64,000 nucleotides of DNA, taken from the NCBI RefSeq assembly GCF_002245695.1, contig NZ_NOII01000001.1, positions 124,001 through 188,000 of the forward strand. Direction: 5' to 3'. Numbering within the stretch: position 1 is the first letter of the stretch; each line of letters opens with the position of its first letter. Of the stretch, positions 26,741 through 33,061 are shown in pieces. The stretch is from Fictibacillus aquaticus (GTDB lineage: Bacteria; Bacillota; Bacilli; Bacillales; Fictibacillaceae). The translations under genes were made by a program, and so were the position numbers. The notes beneath the pieces were generated by a model that saw only the letters and a program-made list of their open reading frames with translations, was not told the DNA's origin and did no database searches.

Positions 26741-26935
26741 TTGGAAAGACCAAGCGTAGACCACTTGCAGGGAATCATTAATAAACTGAGGCACAAGATC
26801 GGTGTCCTCGTTGTTGAAAACGCAGCCTTATTGCAATCAGTTGATGAATTGGATATTGAGGTACAGAAGAAAGATGCGATCATCGTCGATTTAGAAAGCA
26901 AAATTAAGGAACAAAAGGCGGTGGTGTCGAAATGA
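26741..26935 (+). CDS. Short coiled-coil protein (64 aa)
   Basis: TTG start after AAGGAG. One long amphipathic helix with heptads (VENAALLQSVDELDIEVQ), probably a dimeric coiled coil. It stands where many phages have XkdX-type small proteins but lacks their sequence. Confidence 0.55.
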   Translation: MERPSVDHLQGIINKLRHKIGVLVVENAALLQSVDELDIEVQKKDAIIVDLESKIKEQKAVVSK

Positions 26936-26976
26936 TTTGATTGCAGTTGTATCTTAGCTGAATAGTATTGAGACGC

Positions 26977-27006
26977 GCACGGCCAATTTGGTCGTGCTAT
27001 TTTATT
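26977..27006 (+). terminator. Possible intrinsic terminator
   Basis: GCACGGCCA pairs with TGGTCGTGC (one G-U) over a 3-base loop, followed by TATTTTATT. The T-run is broken, so it may be a partial attenuator. Confidence 0.5.
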
Positions 27007-27018
27007 GGAGGTGCAGAG

Positions 27019-27480
27019 ATGCCATATAATGATAAACCATTGAAAACAAACGGCATGAGAGCAGTGCCGCAAGGATTTGAACCTGCAAAAGATGAGTGGA
27101 AAGTAAATACCACAACCGACCTTGGTAACGGTCGAGCTGGCATTGACCAAGTGCTTTATGGAAAGAAAGCTGACGGTTCATTTGCACCTATTAATATTGG
27201 TACAAATGGAGAAATGCTTACGTCAGTTACGGGGAGTATGCTTGCACAAACAAAAACAAATGCCGATGCTGTCGGTGGAGTTTTAACCTTTTCCCAAAAC
27301 ATCAACTATATCGAAATTCTGAACAGAGACACAGTGAATGACGGTATTTTTACAGTAAATGGTCTTGCTATCCACGTTCCAAAAGGGCAGCCGTTTACTA
27401 AAACAGGTGTACAAGGTACGATTGGTAAAACGGTAACGGTCACAGGATCTACGTCATACGTTGTGAATCAGTATGTGTAA
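27019..27480 (+). CDS. Tail-tip-region protein (153 aa)
   Basis: ATG at 27019 behind GGAGGTG; the longer upstream reading has no site. Beta-rich and Gly/Thr-rich (GIFTVNGLAIHVPKGQPF), like baseplate or tail decoration subunits. It sits between Tal and the large 484-residue protein. The role is inferred from place and composition. Confidence 0.6.
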   Translation: MPYNDKPLKTNGMRAVPQGFEPAKDEWKVNTTTDLGNGRAGIDQVLYGKKADGSFAPINIGTNGEMLTSVTGSMLAQTKTNADAVGGVLTFSQNINYIEILNRDTVNDGIFTVNGLAIHVPKGQPFTKTGVQGTIGKTVTVTGSTSYVVNQYV

Positions 27481-27492
27481 GGAGGTTTCAGT

Positions 27493-28947
27493 ATGGGATA
27501 TGTAGGAAATGGAAACCAAATTATACAGATAGATAACTCGGAAATTAAAACTCAGTTGGTAGAGAATTTGTCATTTCAAAATCAAACTGATTTTGTGGAA
27601 ACATTAAAAAAACTTAGCAGTTTGAAAAAAAACATGACCCTTGAAGTGGTGTATGGAACACAAAGACAATTTCGGGTTCATGCAAAACATAGCGAAACAC
27701 ACGCTTCAACAAGAACATTTCTAAAGGATGCTAATGACGATTTTATTATTGATTATGGCACTTACTATGGAGCCGTTACGAAACTAGATGCACAAACCAG
27801 TGCGTTCAACTATTTGTCTAGTACTGGAGTTTTTACTACTGCATCTGCTCCTCATTATTGGACTGCGGAAATCGGTGCAACAATTTCAGGTGCATTTACT
27901 GGAAAGAGAATTGACTTTACTTCGTGGGAGGAAAATAGAGGGGGCATTTGGGAATTTGTACTTGATGAGGGAAAGCCGTCAGAACAAAGAAAAACTATAA
28001 GTGTTTGGGCAGCAACAGCGATTGTAAAACAGAAAACTTTATTTGATAATCTCCAAGAAACAACGCATACCATTAAGGGTATATTTAAAGGCGCAGATCC
28101 TTTAAACCCCCCATCCGTGGCTCCAGCTAGAGGTTGGGTTTACTTCGGCAACACACGACCACAAGATACTTTGCGAACTTTTTACGAATTTAATGAGAGC
28201 TTCACTGTAAATAAGTTACATGACGTTGAATATAGTGCGTCAAATAAAGAACTTGCCATAGAGATAAAGCCAGAAGGAAGCGGGGCTTTACACCAATTTG
28301 TTCCAGAACACAATGCCACAGGTACCGCATTTAAAGTGATGGAGCCGATTTTAATGGCTGACGGTAAAGTCGTTGAATGGCTAAGTAATTCTTTTGTTCG
28401 CAATGTTGAAGTTATCCAGTTGATACAAAAAGTAAGAGGGTATCACACATCTGATATGGTTAATGCGTTATTGGAAATCACACAGTATCACACCATTAAA
28501 GAAGGTGTATGTGTTCACGATACCAAAATAGAGTTTTTACGAAATACAGATGTTAAATATGGTTACGGTGTTATGATTCCGTATTGGACAACGTTCGGAA
28601 AAAAAATAGTGAGTAGTACTGACAAAATATATACAGTTAAAACAGATAACAGTAAAGAGTATTGGTCAGAGTCAAATACGAAATCGTTTGTAATTGTGAA
28701 TGATGTAGATTCAGATGAAAGAAAAGACTTAGCCTTTGCTGTCACAATTGAATACTTCTCAAAATCCATGAGAAAAGGCGAACTCGGCATTGGAAACCCT
28801 TTTACTTGGATTGAACATAATCCAACTCGTGGAAAATTGTATTTCGCAAGTATGCAGAACGCTATCATTCCAGCAGGTTATATTTGGCGCATAAGATCCA
28901 AACGGCTAACTACCTATTTACCAGAAGTAAGTAATACTATTAAGTAA
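27493..28947 (+). CDS. Candidate receptor-binding / baseplate protein (484 aa)
   Basis: Last structural gene before the switch, where receptor-binding proteins of Gram-positive siphophages lie. Beta-rich, with many aromatic and polar residues (GIWEFVLDEGK, WVYFGNTRPQD). There is no recognised fold by eye, no coiled coil and no transmembrane part. It is clearly AT-richer than the Tal gene, as expected for a host-range gene exchanged between phages. Site AAGGAGG. Confidence 0.55.
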   Translation: MGYVGNGNQIIQIDNSEIKTQLVENLSFQNQTDFVETLKKLSSLKKNMTLEVVYGTQRQFRVHAKHSETHASTRTFLKDANDDFIIDYGTYYGAVTKLDAQTSAFNYLSSTGVFTTASAPHYWTAEIGATISGAFTGKRIDFTSWEENRGGIWEFVLDEGKPSEQRKTISVWAATAIVKQKTLFDNLQETTHTIKGIFKGADPLNPPSVAPARGWVYFGNTRPQDTLRTFYEFNESFTVNKLHDVEYSASNKELAIEIKPEGSGALHQFVPEHNATGTAFKVMEPILMADGKVVEWLSNSFVRNVEVIQLIQKVRGYHTSDMVNALLEITQYHTIKEGVCVHDTKIEFLRNTDVKYGYGVMIPYWTTFGKKIVSSTDKIYTVKTDNSKEYWSESNTKSFVIVNDVDSDERKDLAFAVTIEYFSKSMRKGELGIGNPFTWIEHNPTRGKLYFASMQNAIIPAGYIWRIRSKRLTTYLPEVSNTIK

Positions 28948-28965
28948 CAAACGGCGTTCGATAGC

Positions 28966-29005
28966 TGTACACTAATACCCATTAAAAAGTATTAATGTAC
29001 ACTAA
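28966..29005. repeat. Direct and inverted TGTACACTAA repeat pair
   Basis: TGTACACTAA occurs twice, 30 bases apart. Because TGTACA is a palindrome, the segment also pairs as TGTACACTAATAC with GTATTAATGTACA (one mismatch). Possible operator or cruciform at the junction between convergent genes. Confidence 0.45.
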
Positions 29006-29029
29006 AAAACCACCTGACTATTGGGTGGC
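29004..29029 (-). terminator. Intrinsic terminator, leftward
   Basis: CCACC and GGTGG pair over a 9-base loop, with a T-run (TTTTTT) on the leftward RNA. The plus strand has only a short T-run, so it may serve both convergent genes weakly rightward. Confidence 0.6.
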
Positions 29030-29185
29030 TTTCTCGTATAACGTTGCTTCATTCATTTCTAAAAAGCAATACAAGTGATACCAGCAACCGTCACCTTTCG
29101 TTCGTATAAAATGGCTTTCGTGTTCACTTTCGTGGTCAATCACTTCCGAACAATGAGCGCACTCGATCAATTCAAACTTTTCCAT
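29018..29185 (-). CDS. Small LIM-like zinc-finger protein (55 aa)
   Basis: Start chosen at the ATG behind AAGGAGG (MEKFELIECAHCSEV). C-x2-C, a His-rich stretch (DHESEHESHF) and then CWYHLYCFLEM give a LIM/treble-clef-like pattern. Transcribed leftward, against the late genes, next to the switch. It may be expressed in the lysogen; function unknown. Confidence 0.65.
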   Translation of the reverse strand: MEKFELIECAHCSEVIDHESEHESHFIRTKGDGCWYHLYCFLEMNEATLYEKATQ

Positions 29186-29275
29186 GCTGTCAGCCTCCTT
29201 TTTGTATAGTTCATGATATGTGGGCAATTACTGGGGAATGCAGGTACACATGAAAAAAATATACATTTGTGTGTA

Positions 29276-29304
29276 TTGGTAATTATTCGGAAGTAGCATA
29301 CAAT
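29276..29304 (+). promoter_or_regulatory. Sigma-A promoter of the ribbon-helix-helix gene
   Basis: TTGGTA, exactly 17 bases, TACAAT, then GGAGGAG and the TTG start of the next gene. Confidence 0.6.
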
Positions 29305-29328
29305 TATCTCCATAGGAGGAGATGCTGT

Positions 29329-29505
29329 TTGGCTACTAAACGAGTGAACATCACAGTTGATCCAGAGACACTTGATGAATGGTACAGACTTGCTGGAAGA
29401 AAAGGCATGAAGTTCTCAACTTGGATTCAAGTCATGATGGAAGAATTCATCGAAGAAGAACGAATGATTGAAGAATACAGACAGAAAAAGCGGTCAGAAT
29501 CTTGA
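29329..29505 (+). CDS. Ribbon-helix-helix regulator (58 aa)
   Basis: TTG start behind GGAGGAG. KRVNITVDPETLDEWYRLAG is an Arc/CopG-type beta strand and first helix, followed by FSTWIQVMMEEFIEEE. Such dimers insert a beta-sheet into the DNA major groove. It has its own promoter and a terminator overlapping its end, so it is a monocistronic regulator. Its target is unknown; the nearby TGTACACTAA pair is a candidate. Confidence 0.75.
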   Translation: MATKRVNITVDPETLDEWYRLAGRKGMKFSTWIQVMMEEFIEEERMIEEYRQKKRSES

Positions 29506-29514
29506 TCGCTTTTT
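29486..29514 (+). terminator. Intrinsic terminator
   Basis: AAAAGCGGTCA pairs with TGATCGCTTTT (one G-U) over 6 bases; the stop codon lies inside the stem. Confidence 0.75.
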
Positions 29515-29524
29515 ACTTTGTTGT

Positions 29525-29640
29525 GTCACTATCGGATGTGTACGAATAGCCACAAACCCTTATAAATAGCGGTTTATCGGCATTTATGGATACCCGATTG
29601 TTACGGAGTTCGTATCTAACATAAGGAAACACTCCATAAA
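29525..29640. other. Gene-free region, possible recombination (att) site
   Basis: No gene. AAACC and GGTTT flank TTATAAATAGC; ATAAAT and ATTTAT form a second overlapping repeat; TACGAA and TTCGTA lie about 70 bases apart; GGAGT and ACTCC frame the right side. Such imperfect arms near a tyrosine recombinase gene fit an attachment or resolution site, but no core can be proven. Confidence 0.3.
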
Positions 29641-29643
29641 ACG

Positions 29644-29684
29644 AAAAAAGACCACTCTGAGATCATTCAGAATGGTCTTTTTCT
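29644..29684 (-). terminator. Bidirectional terminator at the repressor end
   Basis: AAAGACCA with CTCTGA pairs with TTCAGA and TGGTCTTT, with T-runs on both strands. It contains the last codons of the repressor. Confidence 0.65.
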
Positions 29685-29884
29685 TTTATCTGCAGCAGGT
29701 CACCAGGAGTCACATTCAGATATACACATAGGCGATGCAGCAGATCGCGGGGATACGCTTTATTTTCATCGTTATACAACTGGCGAACCGATTCAAACCG
29801 GTAATCAATATCCCGAGCCACTTGCCTGATTGAAAGGCCGCGCTTATCAAGTATCTCTTTTAATTGCGAATGGACATTGCCCAT
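29663..29884 (-). CDS. XRE-family repressor (73 aa)
   Basis: Helix-turn-helix of the Cro/CI type: LKEILDKRGLSIRQVARDID, then FESVRQLYNDENKAYPRDLL. Strong site GGAGGTG before ATG. Its promoter (TTGACA-16-TATAAT, leftward) overlaps one of three matching operators in the divergent region, so it very probably represses itself and the recombinase. It lacks the RecA-cleavable domain of classic CI, so induction must work differently. Confidence 0.85.
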   Translation of the reverse strand: MGNVHSQLKEILDKRGLSIRQVARDIDYRFESVRQLYNDENKAYPRDLLHRLCVYLNVTPGDLLQIKEKDHSE

Positions 29885-29904
29885 CCAATCACCTCCACCC
29901 CTTA

Positions 29905-29932
29905 ATTATAAGCGACACAAAAAAAGTGTCAA
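29905..29932 (-). promoter_or_regulatory. Promoter of the XRE repressor
   Basis: Read leftward: TTGACA, 16 bases, TATAAT, both boxes perfect. Operator O1 covers the spacer and part of the -35 box. Confidence 0.7.
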
Positions 29933-29998
29933 TTATATCTTGACCCAATTTTCGTGTCGTGATACTATTCTGTTATAGTTCGACACGAAAAGCGTGTC
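29914..29998. promoter_or_regulatory. Three-operator switch (GACAC-N7-GTGTC)
   Basis: O1 at 29914-29930 and O2 at 29982-29998 are perfect GACAC-N7-GTGTC; O3 at 29942-29958 has one change (GACCC). All have the same 7-base spacer. O1 lies on the repressor promoter, O3 on the -35 box of the recombinase promoter, and O2 between its start point and ribosome-binding site. Confidence 0.75.
29940..29968 (+). promoter_or_regulatory. Promoter of the tyrosine recombinase
   Basis: TTGACC, 17 bases, TACTAT. The -35 and spacer are covered by O3, so the repressor should block it. Confidence 0.6.
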
Positions 29999-30014
29999 AA
30001 AAGGGGATGAAAGT

Positions 30015-30857
30015 ATGATTTTGTCGGAGGTTTGGTCCGCGTACAAGGATGACAAGAAAATTGAGGGATTCTCTGATTACACGATGAGAGCTTACGGTAT
30101 TCAGGTCAGCTTACTCATTAGACATTTTGGCGATGTATCGATAAGCGACATCTCACTGCTAGATCTTAAACGGTATTTAGCTAAGGATGCTGACCGCCTA
30201 AAGCCATCAACTATTGGAAGCAGGGTAAGGTTTATGCGCTCTCTATTCAAGTGGGCCCATAACGAGGGAGTAATTACTGCTAATCCTGCTGCTAAGCTTA
30301 AAGAACCTAAAGAAGGCAAGCGGGTGCCAAAATTTATAGCAGAAGAAGATATTGAACGGATTCGCGAAGGTGCTCGTGGTCCAATGGAAAAAGCCTTAGT
30401 TTGTTTGCTTTATGCTACCGGATGTCGTATTGGCGAAGTTCATCTAATGAATAAGAATCACATCCACTGGGAGGACCGATCTCTCATCGTTCTTGGTAAG
30501 GGTAACAAAGAACGTGAAGTTTACTTTGACACCAAAACATACCTGTGGTTAAAAGAATACATCAACTCGAGAACGGACGACTGCGAAGCATTGTTCATTA
30601 CCGAGCGCAGACCATTCAGAAGAGCACAAATACACTCTTTGCGGCGTGTGGTAAAGCGTATAGCCAAAAGAGCAGGTGTGAAGGTGAACATATACCCTCA
30701 TAAATACCGTCACAGCTTTTGTACGCACTTGATGGATCGTGGAGCTCCGATCGAAGTGATCAGCAGTTTAGCAGGTCACCAGAAGATAGAAACAACCCGC
30801 ATATATGCAGCCCTCAGCGGTGAGAGGAGGCGGGAAATGTATAGAAAGTATTTTTGA
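30015..30857 (+). CDS. Tyrosine recombinase (XerC/D-like)
   Basis: 280 residues. A SAM-like N-terminal DNA-binding domain (about 1-90) precedes the catalytic domain, with the full set of active residues: Arg in TGCRIGE, Lys in GKGNKER, H-x2-R in HKYRHSF, His in AGHQKIETT and Tyr in RIYAAL. ATG at 30015 behind AAGGGG. It may integrate or excise the element, or resolve multimers; its position inside the late region, about 6 kb from the right end, is unusual for an integrase. Confidence 0.88.
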   Translation: MILSEVWSAYKDDKKIEGFSDYTMRAYGIQVSLLIRHFGDVSISDISLLDLKRYLAKDADRLKPSTIGSRVRFMRSLFKWAHNEGVITANPAAKLKEPKEGKRVPKFIAEEDIERIREGARGPMEKALVCLLYATGCRIGEVHLMNKNHIHWEDRSLIVLGKGNKEREVYFDTKTYLWLKEYINSRTDDCEALFITERRPFRRAQIHSLRRVVKRIAKRAGVKVNIYPHKYRHSFCTHLMDRGAPIEVISSLAGHQKIETTRIYAALSGERRREMYRKYF

Positions 30858-30879
30858 AGAGCCTATATGGCTCTTTTTA
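30856..30879 (+). terminator. Intrinsic terminator
   Basis: AGAGCC and GGCTCT pair over TATAT and are followed by TTTTAT. Confidence 0.75.
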
Positions 30880-30897
30880 TATTAGGAGGGGTCAATT

Positions 30898-31299
30898 ATG
30901 CCAGGAGCTGAAGTTAAAGTTGCACAAGAAATCGCAGCCAGTCAGAATGCGTGGGCAGTCTTGTTTATCATTTTGTTTTTTGGTGTCTTATGGGGATTTA
31001 AGCAGCACACCCAAAAGCAAGAAGCCCTTCATACTGACAGACAAAACAAACTGGATCAAATTCATCAGGAATCACGACAAGAGGCGAGAGACAGAGAGAA
31101 GGCTCTACTCGTGGTTATTGAAAGGCAAAACGAAACATTGGACAAGCAGGGGGAATCGCTTGAGAAAATTAACGAAACGCAGGAAAGGATTCATCTGCGG
31201 CTGGATAAACTGGAAGCGCGGTTTGACAGTGCAATGGACTTTAAGCATCGAAACTTTATCGAAATGAAACCGGAGCATTTCAGAGGAGGGCAATCATGA
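30898..31299 (+). CDS. BhlA/UviB-like holin
   Basis: 133 residues. The start is polar, then one membrane helix (WAVLFIILFFGVLWGF, residues about 19-36), then a long charged coiled coil. This is the BhlA layout of Bacillus phages; it would permeabilise the membrane for the amidase. The length exceeds plain BhlA (about 70-90), and the coiled coil resembles XhlA-type hemolysins, so it may combine both roles. It overlaps the amidase start by four bases. Confidence 0.75.
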   Translation: MPGAEVKVAQEIAASQNAWAVLFIILFFGVLWGFKQHTQKQEALHTDRQNKLDQIHQESRQEARDREKALLVVIERQNETLDKQGESLEKINETQERIHLRLDKLEARFDSAMDFKHRNFIEMKPEHFRGGQS

Positions 31300-32096
31300 A
31301 ATTAGTAGTGATTATTAATGGCGGCCATGGTGGAAGAGATAAGGACGGTAATCCCGTTACGCCTGGGAAGAGAAATCCAGACGGCAGCTTATTGGAGTTC
31401 GACTTTAACAATCCGACAGCTCAGTATTTAGGAGCTTGCTTAGAGCAGTTTGAAAACGTGGAGACCCATTTTGTTTATGATCAGAGCGGTATGACTGATA
31501 CACCGTTAAAAACCCGGACGGATAGAGCGAATGAAATTTACGCACGAAACAAAGGAAAAGAAGACGTCACTGTTATTTACGTATCGATTCATGCAAATGC
31601 GGACGGTAAGCCCGGATGGACAGATGCAAACGGCATAGAAACTTATGTTTATAACATGAAATTGGATGAAGCGGTTCAGCTCGCTTCGCATGTTCAGAAC
31701 AGTCTAATCCGGGAAACAGGTCGACGAAATCGCGGTGTTAAAACTAAGGATCTTCACGAAACCAGAGAAACTCACATGACAGCAATTTTAGTTGAAGCGG
31801 GCTTCATGACCAACAAAGAAGAGTGCGAGCTGCTTAAATCGGATGCATATCGTCGAAAGGTAGCGGCCGCAATCAGCGAAGGCGTAAGCCAGACTTATAA
31901 GCTGAAGAAGAAAGAAATAAAAAAGGAGGCAGCAACAGTGAAACAAGATCAAACCCAAATCGTTAGTCCATTTGCGAAAGAAGCGCATGCCTGGGTGAAG
32001 GAAACCGGTATCTCAGACGGCAGCCGGCCGCAAGATCCAGTCACTCGCCAAGAAGTATGGGTTATGCTGCATAATATGAAAAAGGGAGAGAAGTAA
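31296..32096 (+). CDS. Endolysin: N-acetylmuramoyl-L-alanine amidase
   Basis: 266 residues. An Amidase_3 zinc enzyme covers about 1-205: ligands His in NGGHGGRD, Glu in LLEFDFN and His in YVSIHANADG, and catalytic Glu in ILVEAGFMTN. It cuts the amide between muramic acid and the stem peptide. The last 45 residues (FAKEAHAWVKETGISDGSRP) resemble one S-layer-homology repeat, a likely wall anchor. A short charged linker joins the parts. Confidence 0.92.
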   Translation: MKLVVIINGGHGGRDKDGNPVTPGKRNPDGSLLEFDFNNPTAQYLGACLEQFENVETHFVYDQSGMTDTPLKTRTDRANEIYARNKGKEDVTVIYVSIHANADGKPGWTDANGIETYVYNMKLDEAVQLASHVQNSLIRETGRRNRGVKTKDLHETRETHMTAILVEAGFMTNKEECELLKSDAYRRKVAAAISEGVSQTYKLKKKEIKKEAATVKQDQTQIVSPFAKEAHAWVKETGISDGSRPQDPVTRQEVWVMLHNMKKGEK

Positions 32097-32097
32097 T

Positions 32098-32352
32098 ATG
32101 GACTTCACGAACGAATTTGTGCCGTATGTGGCACTGGCTGTGATCTTGTGGGCAATCAGAGAAACAAAAAAGGTCAGTAACAAATGGATTCCCATTCTCG
32201 CTGTGGTGCTGGGCATCGGGTATGCGTTTTGGGAGGAAGGGAACCTAACCCCTCTCATCCTGCTGAAAGGCGCTCAGTACGGCTTGCTGGCTGTCGGAAG
32301 CGTAGCTGCAGTCAAATACTTCTTAGAAACACACAAACCATATAAAAACTAA
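32098..32352 (+). CDS. Second phage holin (84 aa)
   Basis: Two to three hydrophobic helices (VPYVALAVILWAIRE, WIPILAVVLGIGYAFW, QYGLLAVGSVAAVKYF) and a short charged tail, the size and layout of class I/II phage holins. It starts 1 base after the amidase stop. The amidase is thus framed by two membrane proteins. Confidence 0.78.
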   Translation: MDFTNEFVPYVALAVILWAIRETKKVSNKWIPILAVVLGIGYAFWEEGNLTPLILLKGAQYGLLAVGSVAAVKYFLETHKPYKN

Positions 32353-32354
32353 CA

Positions 32355-32393
32355 TAAAGCCCTGATTCCGTCACTGGAGTCAGGGCTTTTTTC
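32355..32393. terminator. Bidirectional intrinsic terminator
   Basis: AAGCCCTGA-TCC pairs with GGA-TCAGGGCTT, with T/A runs on both sides. It ends the lysis operon and the convergent minus-strand pair. Confidence 0.85.
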
Positions 32394-32601
32394 TGTATGG
32401 ATAATCCACTTTATAACCGTACTCCTTTATCCATGGTAGTTCCTGAATATCATCCTCTACGATCCGCAGGCATTGCGGACAATAAAACCTTTCAATGTTT
32501 CTCCCCATATGTACATCATACCCAACAATTAGACGAGCCAGGTTCTTCTTTCGGCCAGTGCGCAGGCAGTAATCACATTCCCCTAATTCTTCTTTATCCA
32601 T
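32380..32601 (-). CDS. Small zinc-ribbon protein (73 aa)
   Basis: C-x2-C (CDYCLRTGR) and C-x2-C (CPQCLRIVED) about 30 residues apart. It starts inside the end of the upstream XRE gene (19-base overlap), so the two are co-translated. Leftward, in the lysogeny orientation. It may be a partner of that regulator; function unknown. Confidence 0.65.
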   Translation of the reverse strand: MDKEELGECDYCLRTGRKKNLARLIVGYDVHMGRNIERFYCPQCLRIVEDDIQELPWIKEYGYKVDYPYRKKP

Positions 32602-32783
32602 ATCTCTTCAATCCTCATTTCAAGCACTTCTGCAATTCTAAAGGCTACTGGCAGCGTAGGCAGCGATTTGCCTTTTGATAATAAAGTCATAGTCGTTAAA
32701 CTGATGCCGGCTTTCCTTGCTACGAAACCCTTTTTTATGCCTCTTTCTTTCAGTATGCTCTCCATAATACATTCCAAATCCAT
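32583..32783 (-). CDS. XRE-family regulator (66 aa)
   Basis: Helix-turn-helix with MESILKERGIKKGFVARKAG, then LTTMTLLSKGKSLPTLPVAF, close to small Bacillus phage regulators of the YqaE/SinR type. I favour the ATG behind GGGTGATGATGAT; another in-frame ATG lies 15 bases earlier. Divergent from the FtsK-like gene across a repeat-rich gap, so it probably controls the terminal cassette. Confidence 0.75.
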   Translation of the reverse strand: MDLECIMESILKERGIKKGFVARKAGISLTTMTLLSKGKSLPTLPVAFRIAEVLEMRIEEIWIKKN

Positions 32784-32942
32784 ATCATCATCACCCATAA
32801 AAACAGTTCGACGAAAAAATAATCAGTCCTCTTTTTATTTTTTCAAGAGGGACAGACAAGTGACAAGTTCCTGGCCCATAACCTGATATCACAACCGGAT
32901 GAATAGCCGAATTGAACAGCCGGAAGTGGGTCGTTATTTATG

Positions 32943-32957
32943 AGCCGGGTGCCGGCT
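32943..32957. repeat. Inverted repeat in the gap before the FtsK-like gene
   Basis: AGCCGG-GTG-CCGGCT is a perfect hairpin. Around it, GCCGAATT occurs twice (near 32907 and 32970) and AACCG and CGGTT frame the region. It could be an operator cluster or an origin of transfer/replication for the downstream relaxation protein. Confidence 0.4.
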
Positions 32958-33061
32958 ATAGATAGCGGTTGCCGAATTTGCTTTAGTGGCGGGGTAAAAG
33001 AGAAGAATTCGGAGTGCTGTTTTGTTGGGACTATTACTACGTAATACCAAAGGAGGCGGTG

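Noticed and set aside
29525-29640. A dif site for XerC/D-type recombination
   Set aside because: No segment matches the Bacillus dif pattern on both arms; only loose inverted repeats are present.
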